Shown here: piece after piece, positions 1 to 5,670 of the stretch
How the letters are laid out: each line of letters opens with the position of its first letter
Numbering within the stretch: the stretch's first letter is position 1
The notes under the pieces: model-generated
What the model was told of the DNA's origin: nothing
The model's database searches: none
Seen by the model: only the letters and a program-made list of their open reading frames with translations
Made by a program: the position numbers and the translations under genes
Assembly: GCA_002371075.1 (NCBI GenBank)
Contig: DFFS01000046.1
Location: forward strand, 1 to 6,300
Origin: Christensenella sp. UBA3770
Lineage (GTDB): Bacteria > Bacillota > Clostridia > Christensenellales > CAG-1252
Length of the DNA stretch: 6,300 bases
Direction of reading: 5' to 3'

Positions 1-46
1 CACCGGAACCTAAATCCGGCGCGTCTGCCAATTCCGCCACGCCCGC
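1..46 (-). tRNA. tRNA-Leu(TAG), partial, cut by the left window edge
   Basis: This is the 5' part of a leucine tRNA reading CUA-type codons. Read on the minus strand it begins GCGGGCG, continues through a D arm with the class II pattern (GGCAGACGC) and ends just after the anticodon arm. The anticodon stem CCGGA/TCCGG encloses the loop TTTAGGT, giving anticodon TAG. The long variable arm, T arm and 3' acceptor strand lie beyond the window. It is the last gene of the visible tRNA operon, 19 bases after tRNA-Lys. Confidence 0.93.
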
Positions 47-65
47 ATCTGCTCTAAGGAAGAGC

Positions 66-141
66 TGGTGACCCGTCGGAGATTCGAACTCCGGACACCT
101 TGATTAAAAGTCAAGTGCTCTACCGGCTGAGCTAACGGGTC
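66..141 (-). tRNA. tRNA-Lys(TTT)
   Basis: Complete 76-base lysine tRNA with an encoded CCA end (66-68). The acceptor stem GACCCGT pairs with ACGGGTC, and the discriminator is A. The anticodon stem CTTGA/TCAAG encloses CTTTTAA, giving anticodon TTT. The T loop is TTCGAAT. It lies only 5 bases after tRNA-Gln, so the two must be separated by processing of a common transcript. Confidence 0.97.
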
Positions 142-146
142 AAATC

Positions 147-221
147 TGGCTGGGGTGGCAGGATTTGAACCTACGAGTGCGAGAGTCAAAGTCTCGTGCC
201 TTACCGCTTGGCGACACCCCA
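147..221 (-). tRNA. tRNA-Gln(TTG)
   Basis: Complete 75-base glutamine tRNA with encoded CCA (147-149). The acceptor TGGGGTG pairs with CACCCCA, so the first pair is the weak U1-A72 typical of bacterial tRNA-Gln; the discriminator is G. The anticodon stem CGAGA/TCTCG encloses CTTTGAC, giving TTG. It lies 16 bases downstream of tRNA-His in the same operon. Confidence 0.97.
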
Positions 222-237
222 ACGATATTTATAAAAA

Positions 238-315
238 TGGGGTGAGTAGAGAGATTCGAACTCTCGGCCTCCAGGGCCACAACCTGGCGCTCTAACCAGC
301 TGAGCTATACCCACC
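238..315 (-). tRNA. tRNA-His(GTG)
   Basis: Complete histidine tRNA with encoded CCA (238-240). The acceptor GTGGGTA pairs with TACTCAC (one G-U pair). A genomically encoded extra G at -1 (position 315) faces C73, the identity element of bacterial tRNA-His, and I include it in the gene. The anticodon stem CCAGG/CCTGG encloses TTGTGGC, giving anticodon GTG. Confidence 0.97.
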
Positions 316-338
316 ATATTCTTTTTTGTAATGCGTGC

Positions 339-415
339 TGGCGAGCCAGGAGGGATTCGAACCCCCGACCTACGGCTTAGAAGGCCGTTGCTCTATCCTG
401 CTGAGCTACTGGCCC
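339..415 (-). tRNA. tRNA-Arg(TCT)
   Basis: Complete 77-base arginine tRNA for AGA/AGG codons, with encoded CCA (339-341) and discriminator G. The acceptor GGGCCAG pairs with CTGGCTC. The anticodon stem ACGGC/GCCGT encloses CTTCTAA, giving TCT. The T stem is GC-rich (GGGGG with CCCTC, one G-U pair). It lies 21 bases after tRNA-Gly and 23 before tRNA-His. Confidence 0.97.
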
Positions 416-436
416 ACAAGTTTGCCAAGCACGGAA

Positions 437-510
437 TGGAGCGAGTGATGGGAATCGAACCCACACGACCAGCTTGGAAGGCTGGGATTCTACCGTTGAA
501 CTACACCCGC
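437..510 (-). tRNA. tRNA-Gly(TCC)
   Basis: Complete 74-base glycine tRNA for GGA/GGG codons, with encoded CCA (437-439) and the U73 discriminator usual for bacterial tRNA-Gly. The acceptor GCGGGTG pairs with CACTCGC. The anticodon stem CCAGC/GCTGG encloses CTTCCAA, giving TCC. It is the first gene of the tRNA operon, about 18 bases downstream of the predicted transcription start. Confidence 0.97.
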
Positions 511-535
511 ACGACAATCAGTAGCAGCGTTTTTT

Positions 536-564
536 ATATTACAATATCGCCAAACCAATGTCAA
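536..564 (-). promoter_or_regulatory. Sigma-A promoter of the tRNA operon
   Basis: On the minus strand a perfect -35 box TTGACA (564-559) is followed by a 17-base spacer and TAATAT (541-536) as -10 box. The predicted start falls near 528-530, about 18 bases before tRNA-Gly. The seven bases after the -10 are A-rich rather than GC-rich. The -35 box begins only 7 bases beyond the stop codon of the upstream phosphodiesterase gene. The heptamer ACAATAT occurs on the plus strand at 541-547 and again at 564-570, flanking the two boxes; I attach no function to it. Confidence 0.8.
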
Positions 565-570
565 CAATAT

Positions 571-1038
571 TCAATCATTTTTTAGGATTTGGGCGGAATA
601 ATTTCCCCTTTCGACACAAACCTCCGCATAGGTGCCGCCCCTGCCGTAATACGAAGCGGCGCTTCCCGGATTTACAAACAAAATGCCGTCGATCTCCGTA
701 ACTTCGGGTCGATGCGTATGCCCGAAAAGAACAACCTGCACTTGTTCCCGTTTTGCCACGCCGAGGATCGTCATCAATCCGTATTTGACCCTTTCCTCAT
801 GTCCGTGCGTCAACATCACGCGCACGCCGTCCAAATCAATGATGCGACGAAGCGGCGTTTCGTCATATCCGTCACAATTCCCTCTGACAAACAAGAATTT
901 TTCGGGATATTCGTATTCAAAATGACGTATCTTCATCAAGCCGTCGCCGAGAAAAACGACGTAATCATAGGAAGCAAAAGCGGCAGCCATAGCTTCTTCC
1001 GAGCCGCCGTGAAGATCGGAAAACACAGCGAGCTTCAT
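571..1038 (-). CDS. yfcE: YfcE/MJ0936-family metallophosphodiesterase
   Basis: A 155-residue cytoplasmic calcineurin-like phosphoesterase of the YfcE/MJ0936 (TIGR00040) type. Family members are two-metal phosphodiesterases, often manganese-dependent, usually measured on artificial substrates; the physiological substrate is not settled. All metal-binding motifs are visible: D8-L-H10, GD at 31-32, the GNCD signature of this subfamily at 53-56, THGH at 77-80, and GHTHRP at 106-111, followed by NPGS at 123-126. There is no signal peptide and no fused domain, and the length is normal for the short form. The ATG start overlaps the rdgB stop as ATGA (1038-1035), implying translational coupling; an AGGAG lies about 14 bases upstream, a rather long spacing. 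In B. subtilis the equivalent gene, ysnB, also directly follows the rdgB homologue ysnA. The assignment to the family is firm; the precise reaction is not. Confidence 0.93.
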   Translation of the reverse strand: MKLAVFSDLHGGSEEAMAAAFASYDYVVFLGDGLMKIRHFEYEYPEKFLFVRGNCDGYDETPLRRIIDLDGVRVMLTHGHEERVKYGLMTILGVAKREQVQVVLFGHTHRPEVTEIDGILFVNPGSAASYYGRGGTYAEVCVERGNYSAQILKND

Positions 1039-1607
1039 AGCTTTGTTAAAAGCTCCTGCAATGCGCGACTTCTGTGACTCACGCTGTTTTTCTCCTCCTC
1101 AGAGGCCTCTCCGAAGGTCTTTTTAAGCTCGTAAGAATAAAAGAGAGGATCATATCCAAACCCATTCTTTCCCCTTTTTTCAAGGAGGATCTCTCCCTTA
1201 ACGTCCCCTACGCCGACAAGGGTTTTGCCACCCGGAAATCGTAGCACCATCGTGGTGACGAAACGCGCCTTTCTATCTTGTACGCCGCTCATTTCTCTGA
1301 GCAGTTTTTCGTTGTTTCTATCGTCCGAGCAGGGCTCGCCACCGTACCTTGCAGAGAAGACGCCCGGCGCGCCCCCAAGCGCATCGACCTCCAAACCGCT
1401 GTCGTCCGCTATGACGGCTTTGTCGGTAAACACCGCAACCGCTTCCGCTTTGATCATAGCATTGCCGAGAAAATCGGGAGCCGTCTCCTCGGGGTCAACG
1501 TGGATATTCAGTTCCGAAAGCGAATAAATGCGGTCAAACTTGCCCGCAAGGATCTCTGAGATCTCGCGTACTTTGTGTTTGTTGTTGCTGGCAATGACAA
1601 GCTCCAT
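1035..1607 (-). CDS. rdgB: RdgB/HAM1 dITP/XTP pyrophosphatase
   Basis: A 190-residue non-canonical purine NTP pyrophosphatase. It hydrolyses dITP, ITP and XTP to the monophosphate and pyrophosphate in the cytoplasm, keeping deaminated purines out of DNA and RNA. Visible signatures, numbered from the ATG, are SNNKHK at 7-12 (triphosphate binding), DDSGLEVDALGGAPG at 68-82 with the catalytic-type D69, SARYGG at 85-90, GFGYDPLF at 149-156 (base pocket) and SHRSRAL at 177-183. The length is typical. I prefer the ATG at 1607, because the family starts one or two residues before the first beta strand and GAGGGG precedes it, though by only 3 bases. A GTG at 1622 in the same frame would add five residues and overlap the transporter stop as GTGA, with AGGA four bases upstream; it cannot be excluded. 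The gene is sandwiched in a coupled operon between the ABC transporter and the phosphodiesterase. Confidence 0.95.
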   Translation of the reverse strand: MELVIASNNKHKVREISEILAGKFDRIYSLSELNIHVDPEETAPDFLGNAMIKAEAVAVFTDKAVIADDSGLEVDALGGAPGVFSARYGGEPCSDDRNNEKLLREMSGVQDRKARFVTTMVLRFPGGKTLVGVGDVKGEILLEKRGKNGFGYDPLFYSYELKKTFGEASEEEKNSVSHRSRALQELLTKL

Positions 1608-1618
1608 ATTCCCCTCAA

Positions 1619-4219
1619 TCACTCCGTCCTAAGAGCAATAACGGGGTCCTTCTTTGCCGCGATCTTGGCGGGGATAAACCCTGCGATAAAGGAAAGGAAC
1701 ATGCTGATCGCAACAAGGATCACGCCGCCCAAGGGAGGCAGCGAAGCCAAGCCGGAAATGCCCGTCAGCGAAGCGATGATCAAGCTGATCGGAATGTTTA
1801 AGAGGACCGTGACGATGATGCCAAACGCGCCCGACATAAAGCCGATGGTCAAAGTTTCGGCGTTAAACAAGCGAGAGATGTCCCTCTTGCTTGCGCCGAT
1901 CGAGCGAAGAACTCCGATCTCTTTGGTACGCTCCAAGACCGAAATGTAGGTGATGATGCCGATCATGATCGACGAAACGATGAGCGAGATGGAAACAAAG
2001 GCGATAAGCACATAAGAGATCGCGTCGATGATCGTATTGACGGACGACATCAAAGCGCCCACCGAATCGGTATAACGGATCACTTTGCTCGGGTCACTCT
2101 CTCTGACGGAATCGTTGTACTCATCGATCAAAGCGATCAATTTGTCCTTTTCATCAAAACCCTTGACAAAGAACTTGATGCCGGACGGACTTTCAATGTC
2201 GGCAACACCCAAGGCGGCAAGCGCCGCAACGTAGTCGTCCTCCGTCTCAAAAGCCTCGCCGGTGATGACGTTCGTTTCGTGATCGGCGATTTGCTCTTGG
2301 ACGAGGGTAAGCCCATTGGTTTTTTCAACGATGTACTTGGTTAGGTCTTCGGTGTAGCCGATTACGCCCTGCATGCTGCCCGCCGTAACGCCATCCTTGG
2401 GACGAATGATGCCCGCGATCCTGATCGTGATCGCTTTGCCGACAACGTCGCGTTTAAAGCGCGTGCCATCAATGGATTTGACCCACTTCTCATCGTCGTT
2501 CTTTTGATATTTTTCCGCCGCAAGGACCACCTTGTATTCCCTGCCGAGGAACTTGTCAAAAGAGTAACTTACGGCTTTTGCTTCGGTGTTGTTAAAGATC
2601 TCTTCGATCGCCATATAATCGATCGCCCACAACAGGTAATCGTAAATGCGGTTGTATTGGTCCACGGTGAGCACAACGTCAAAGACCTCTTTGTCGGTGG
2701 ACTCATACTTCTTGGGCCACGAACCCGCGATCAAGTCGTATTGCTGGTCCAAATAGTCCTGATTGGTTACAAGCTCTTCCCAAATGGGCAAAGAATCCAT
2801 GGTGCCTTGAAGGCTCTCAAACCCTGCGGGGAAGTTTTCCTGCGTGAAGGGATACAAAAGGTCTGCGCTGGGCGTGCCGCCCGTTTCGCTATAGCTGTAG
2901 ATGGAATACTTGACGTCATACGTGTACGTAACGGAATTCGTGTACTTTTCAAGCGTCGTTTTCTTCTCTGTCGTTAACCACTTTTTGAAAGACTTCAAAT
3001 CGTTCTTATAGGCGTTGTCTCGGATCTTCTTCAAAAGCCCCGAAGCAAGAGGATTGGAATAAACTTCCCTCGCCGCGGTAAACGCCTCGTTTGTAGTGGA
3101 AGCGGAGGGAGAAAAGATCTCCATCAACTCATCAAGCCCAAGCTCCGAATCCTCCGCGTGGATCACGATCGGGTACCCGGACAACGTATCCGACTCGATT
3201 TTCGTAATGTAATTTCTGAACCCATTGGACAAAGACAAGATCAAGGCGATGCCGATGATGCCGATACTACCCGCAAACGCCGTCAAAAACGTCCTGCCCT
3301 TTTTGGTAAATAGGTTGCGAATGGACAGTGAAAACGCCGTAAAGAGCGACATGCTCGGTTTTTTGTTGGAACGGGCGACTTCTTTTTTGACCTTCGCTGC
3401 TTGCTGTTGCTCCGCACGCAACTGCTCCGTTGCTTCGTCCGAAGCGTCAACGTCCCCGTTTTCGGGGATTGAGGCGGCTTGCCCCACTGCGCCCTCCGCA
3501 TCGGAAGCATCGTCAAATGCTTCCATAGCGGCATGCTCGTCGTCAAGCGGCATGCTGTCCGCAATGATCTCACCGTCTTTTAAGCGAACGATCCTTGTGC
3601 TGTAGTGCTCGGCAAGCTCGGGATTGTGCGTGACCATAATGACAAGCCTATCTTTGGAAACTTCCTTCAAAAGTTCCATAACTTGTAGGCTGGTCTCGGT
3701 ATCCAAAGCACCTGTGGGCTCATCTGCGAGAATGATTTCCGGATCGTTTACAAGGGCGCGCGCGATGGCAACGCGTTGCATCTGACCACCGGAAAGCTGA
3801 TTGGGCAATTTGTGGATCTGATCCGCCAAACCCACCTTGACAAGCGCCGCCTGCGCAAGCATGCGACGATCCGCCCTTTTTACACCGGACAAGGTAAGGG
3901 CAAGCTCAACGTTGCCGAGAACGGTCTGGTGCGGGATCAAATTGTAAGACTGAAAGACAAAACCGATGGAATGATTGCGATAATTGTCCCAATCGCGGTC
4001 CTTATACTCTTTTGTGGAAACGCCGTCGATCAAAAGGTCGCCGCTGGTATACTTATCCAACCCACCGACAATATTCAAAAGCGTTGTTTTACCGCAACCG
4101 GAATGACCGAGGATCGACACAAACTCGCTCTTGCGAAAAGAGATACTGACGCCCTTTAAGGCGTGTACTTCGGAGTCGCCTGAAGAATAGACTTTTGTGA
4201 TCTCTTTTAAACGAAGCAT
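1619..4219 (-). CDS. ABC transporter, fused ATPase and FtsX/MacB-type permease
   Basis: An 866-residue membrane protein. Residues 1-220 are a LolD/MacB-like ATPase: Walker A GHSGCGKTT (38-46), Q-loop Q90, signature LSGGQ (142-146), Walker B ILADEPTGALD (163-173) and H-loop H198, all intact. Residues 225-287 form an acidic, Ala/Gln-rich linker that turns basic near its end. A first membrane helix lies at about 311-331 (GSIGIIGIALILSL within it). A domain of roughly 400 residues, presumably extracytoplasmic, follows, then three helices at about 735-760, 792-815 and 832-853. The FtsX-type cytoplasmic loop ERTKEIGVLRSIGASKRD lies at 763-780. Four helices and one large outer domain match type VII (MacB/LolCDE) mechanotransmission exporters, and two copies would make a dimeric pump. 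Substrate unknown; lipoprotein, peptide or antimicrobial handling are guesses from the family. GGGGAGAGG ends 6 bases before the ATG. It is the first gene of its operon, and its stop abuts or overlaps the start of rdgB. Confidence 0.93.
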   Translation of the reverse strand: MLRLKEITKVYSSGDSEVHALKGVSISFRKSEFVSILGHSGCGKTTLLNIVGGLDKYTSGDLLIDGVSTKEYKDRDWDNYRNHSIGFVFQSYNLIPHQTVLGNVELALTLSGVKRADRRMLAQAALVKVGLADQIHKLPNQLSGGQMQRVAIARALVNDPEIILADEPTGALDTETSLQVMELLKEVSKDRLVIMVTHNPELAEHYSTRIVRLKDGEIIADSMPLDDEHAAMEAFDDASDAEGAVGQAASIPENGDVDASDEATEQLRAEQQQAAKVKKEVARSNKKPSMSLFTAFSLSIRNLFTKKGRTFLTAFAGSIGIIGIALILSLSNGFRNYITKIESDTLSGYPIVIHAEDSELGLDELMEIFSPSASTTNEAFTAAREVYSNPLASGLLKKIRDNAYKNDLKSFKKWLTTEKKTTLEKYTNSVTYTYDVKYSIYSYSETGGTPSADLLYPFTQENFPAGFESLQGTMDSLPIWEELVTNQDYLDQQYDLIAGSWPKKYESTDKEVFDVVLTVDQYNRIYDYLLWAIDYMAIEEIFNNTEAKAVSYSFDKFLGREYKVVLAAEKYQKNDDEKWVKSIDGTRFKRDVVGKAITIRIAGIIRPKDGVTAGSMQGVIGYTEDLTKYIVEKTNGLTLVQEQIADHETNVITGEAFETEDDYVAALAALGVADIESPSGIKFFVKGFDEKDKLIALIDEYNDSVRESDPSKVIRYTDSVGALMSSVNTIIDAISYVLIAFVSISLIVSSIMIGIITYISVLERTKEIGVLRSIGASKRDISRLFNAETLTIGFMSGAFGIIVTVLLNIPISLIIASLTGISGLASLPPLGGVILVAISMFLSFIAGFIPAKIAAKKDPVIALRTE

Positions 4220-4225
4220 ACGGTA

Positions 4226-4234
4226 CCTCTCCCC
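4226..4234 (-). promoter_or_regulatory. Ribosome binding site of the ABC transporter gene
   Basis: On the minus strand GGGGAGAGG ends 6 bases before the ATG at 4219. It is the only well-spaced Shine-Dalgarno site in this three-gene operon and supports the chosen start. Confidence 0.75.
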
Positions 4235-4246
4235 TTTTACAACTTT

Positions 4247-4276
4247 AATATATCAATATTAAAAAAGAATTGTCAA
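4247..4276 (-). promoter_or_regulatory. Sigma-A promoter of the ABC transporter-rdgB-yfcE operon
   Basis: A perfect TTGACA (4276-4271) is separated by 18 bases from TATATT (4252-4247), five of six matches to the -10 consensus. The predicted start is near 4240, giving a leader of about 20 bases that carries the ribosome binding site. The leader is too short for a riboswitch. Upstream of the -35 box the DNA is rich in A and T tracts, which could act as an UP element. Confidence 0.75.
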
Positions 4277-4288
4277 AACATTTGGAAA

Positions 4289-4333
4289 GAAAAAACGCAA
4301 AATTAAAAAAAATATCTTTTTTCGCGTTTTTTC
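4289..4333. repeat. AT-rich inverted repeat between the two operons
   Basis: The 10-base arm GAAAAAACGC (4289-4298) is matched perfectly by its reverse complement at 4324-4333. Between the arms, six of the A residues at 4305-4312 can pair with the T run at 4317-4322 to form an inner hairpin. The element sits just past the terminator of the aminotransferase gene and just upstream of the transporter promoter. It could be a weak second terminator, a bent upstream promoter region or a protein site; the sequence does not decide between these. Confidence 0.5.
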
Positions 4334-4336
4334 AAC

Positions 4337-4365
4337 AAAAAAAAGCGGCTGTTTTAAGCCGCCGT
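4337..4365 (-). terminator. Intrinsic terminator of the der-aminotransferase unit
   Basis: On the minus strand the stem GCGGCT (4362-4357), loop TAAAAC and stem AGCCGC (4350-4345) are followed directly by eight T residues (4344-4337). It begins about 20 bases past the aminotransferase stop codon. On the plus strand the same hairpin is followed by CG and then five T residues, so it may also stop transcription from the other side, although no plus-strand gene is visible. Confidence 0.9.
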
Positions 4366-4383
4366 TTTTGTCTTATATCTTGA

Positions 4384-5658
4384 TTATTTTTCCAACAGTT
4401 TTTCGATCGTAACGATCTTGACCACCGTTAACAGCACGTCTGTCGCCTTTTTAAGGTCCTCCAGCGACGGATACGTCGGCGCGATGCGCAGATAGGAATC
4501 GGAATCGTCAAAATGTAAGGGGTGCGACGCACCTGCGGGCGTGATCGTAAGCCCTGCCTTTTTGCATAACGTCCAAATTTGCTTTGCCGTGTCGTTCATG
4601 CACTTCAAGCAGATGAAATAGCCGCCCTTGGGGGTGTTCCAGGTAACGGTGTCGCTGTCGCCAAACGCCTTGTCAAAAGCATCCAAAACCACGTCAAACT
4701 TGGGACGGATCAGCTTTGCCTGCTCGTTCATGATGCTCTTGACGTGTTCGGCAGATTCCAAAAACAAATAGTGCGCGTACTGCCAAATTTTGTTGAACCC
4801 GATGGTCTTCCACCCCATCTTTTCCTTGATGGAAGCAATGTTTTTGGGCGAAGCCGCAATCATAGATACGCCACCGCCGGCAAAGGTGATTTTGGATGTG
4901 GAGGAGAACATATAAATGCGGTCCTCCGTGCCGAATTCCTTGGCGATGCGGAAGATGTTTTCCAATTTGGGAGCATCATCCGAAAGAACGTGGACGAAAT
5001 AAGAGTTGTCGTAATAGATCCTAAAATCCGCAGCGGCGGTTTTCATCGTCGCAAGGCGACGGACCACCTCTTCGGAGTAGACCACCCCGCCCGGATTGGA
5101 GAAACGCGGCACGCACCAAATTCCCTTGATGTAAGGATCGGAAGCGACCAAACTCTCCACGATGTTCATATCGGGGCCGTCTTCGGTCATCGGAACGGAG
5201 ATCATCTCGATCCCCAACTTCTCACAGATGTTAAAATGCCTGTCGTAACCGGGCACGGGGCAAATGAACTTGACTTTTGCAGGCAGGCGCACCCAAGGAG
5301 TGGAGCCCAAAACGCCGGTAAGCAAAGAGTCCGAAACCATGTCGTACATCAAATTCAAAGAGCTGTTGCCGCCCAAGAAAACATACTCTTCCGGAATGTC
5401 AAAAAGCTCAGAAAACAGCTTTTTCAGCTCGGGAATGCCGTCCAAAAGACCATAGTTTCTGTAATCGGGGCCCTTGGGAAACTTGGTGTCTTTGCTGAGT
5501 TCGGACAAAAGAGGCATTGCCAGGTCAAGTTGATCGGAGGCGGGCTTTCCTCTGGACATATCCAAAGCAAGTTTCTCTTTGAGAAAAGAGTTGTACTTCT
5601 TTTTCTCGGCAGAAAGGTTGCTTTTTAGTTCTTCTTTGGTCAGTGATTCGTACTTCAT
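4384..5658 (-). CDS. PLP-dependent aminotransferase, group Ic aspartate aminotransferase type
   Basis: A 424-residue fold-type I aminotransferase. It resembles the MocR-like aminotransferase family (Pfam Aminotran_MocR) that includes group Ic aspartate aminotransferases, which exchange amino groups between aspartate and 2-oxoglutarate. Seen in the sequence: the N-terminal SRGKPA (35-40), YRNYGLLDGIPELK (66-79), the phosphate-binding GGNSSLN (96-102), SNPGG (187-191, N188), D217-x-x-Y220 for the PLP ring, SSTSK with the Schiff-base lysine K256, and YLRIAP with the carboxylate-binding arginine R391. All expected catalytic residues are present and the length is normal. CGGAGG ends 5 bases before the ATG. 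The gene follows der by 12 bases and is closed by a strong terminator. It probably supplies aspartate or related amino acids; aspartate specificity is inferred from the family and not proven. Confidence 0.9.
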   Translation of the reverse strand: MKYESLTKEELKSNLSAEKKKYNSFLKEKLALDMSRGKPASDQLDLAMPLLSELSKDTKFPKGPDYRNYGLLDGIPELKKLFSELFDIPEEYVFLGGNSSLNLMYDMVSDSLLTGVLGSTPWVRLPAKVKFICPVPGYDRHFNICEKLGIEMISVPMTEDGPDMNIVESLVASDPYIKGIWCVPRFSNPGGVVYSEEVVRRLATMKTAAADFRIYYDNSYFVHVLSDDAPKLENIFRIAKEFGTEDRIYMFSSTSKITFAGGGVSMIAASPKNIASIKEKMGWKTIGFNKIWQYAHYLFLESAEHVKSIMNEQAKLIRPKFDVVLDAFDKAFGDSDTVTWNTPKGGYFICLKCMNDTAKQIWTLCKKAGLTITPAGASHPLHFDDSDSYLRIAPTYPSLEDLKKATDVLLTVVKIVTIEKLLEK

Positions 5659-5670
5659 AAGAACCTCCGA

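Noticed and set aside
10..222. Minus-strand open frame of 70 codons through tRNA-Gln, tRNA-Lys and tRNA-Leu
   Set aside because: It is the sense translation of tRNA genes (QPVEHLTFNQGVRSSNL and RAWRNWQTRRI types), not a protein.
331..585. Plus-strand open frame of 84 codons across the tRNA-Arg and tRNA-Gly genes
   Set aside because: It is the antisense translation of two tRNA genes. Peptides such as GGIRTPDLRLRRPLLYPAEL are a well-known spurious protein produced by tRNA genes in many genomes.
589..1077. Plus-strand open frame of 162 codons
   Set aside because: It is antisense to the phosphodiesterase and the end of rdgB, with no domain or convincing ribosome binding site.
2504..2977. Plus-strand open frame of 157 codons
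   Set aside because: It is antisense to the outer-domain coding region of the ABC transporter and has no recognisable motif.
3225..3605. Plus-strand Ser/Ala-rich open frame of 126 codons
   Set aside because: It is antisense to the acidic linker and first helix of the transporter; its composition merely mirrors that linker.
4220..4383. Riboswitch or small RNA in the intergenic region
   Set aside because: The leader after the promoter is only about 20 bases, and the only structures are the terminator and an A-U-rich inverted repeat.
4579..5628. Plus-strand open frame of 349 codons
   Set aside because: It lies fully antisense to the well-supported aminotransferase, shows no recognisable domain and is explained by the codon bias of that gene.
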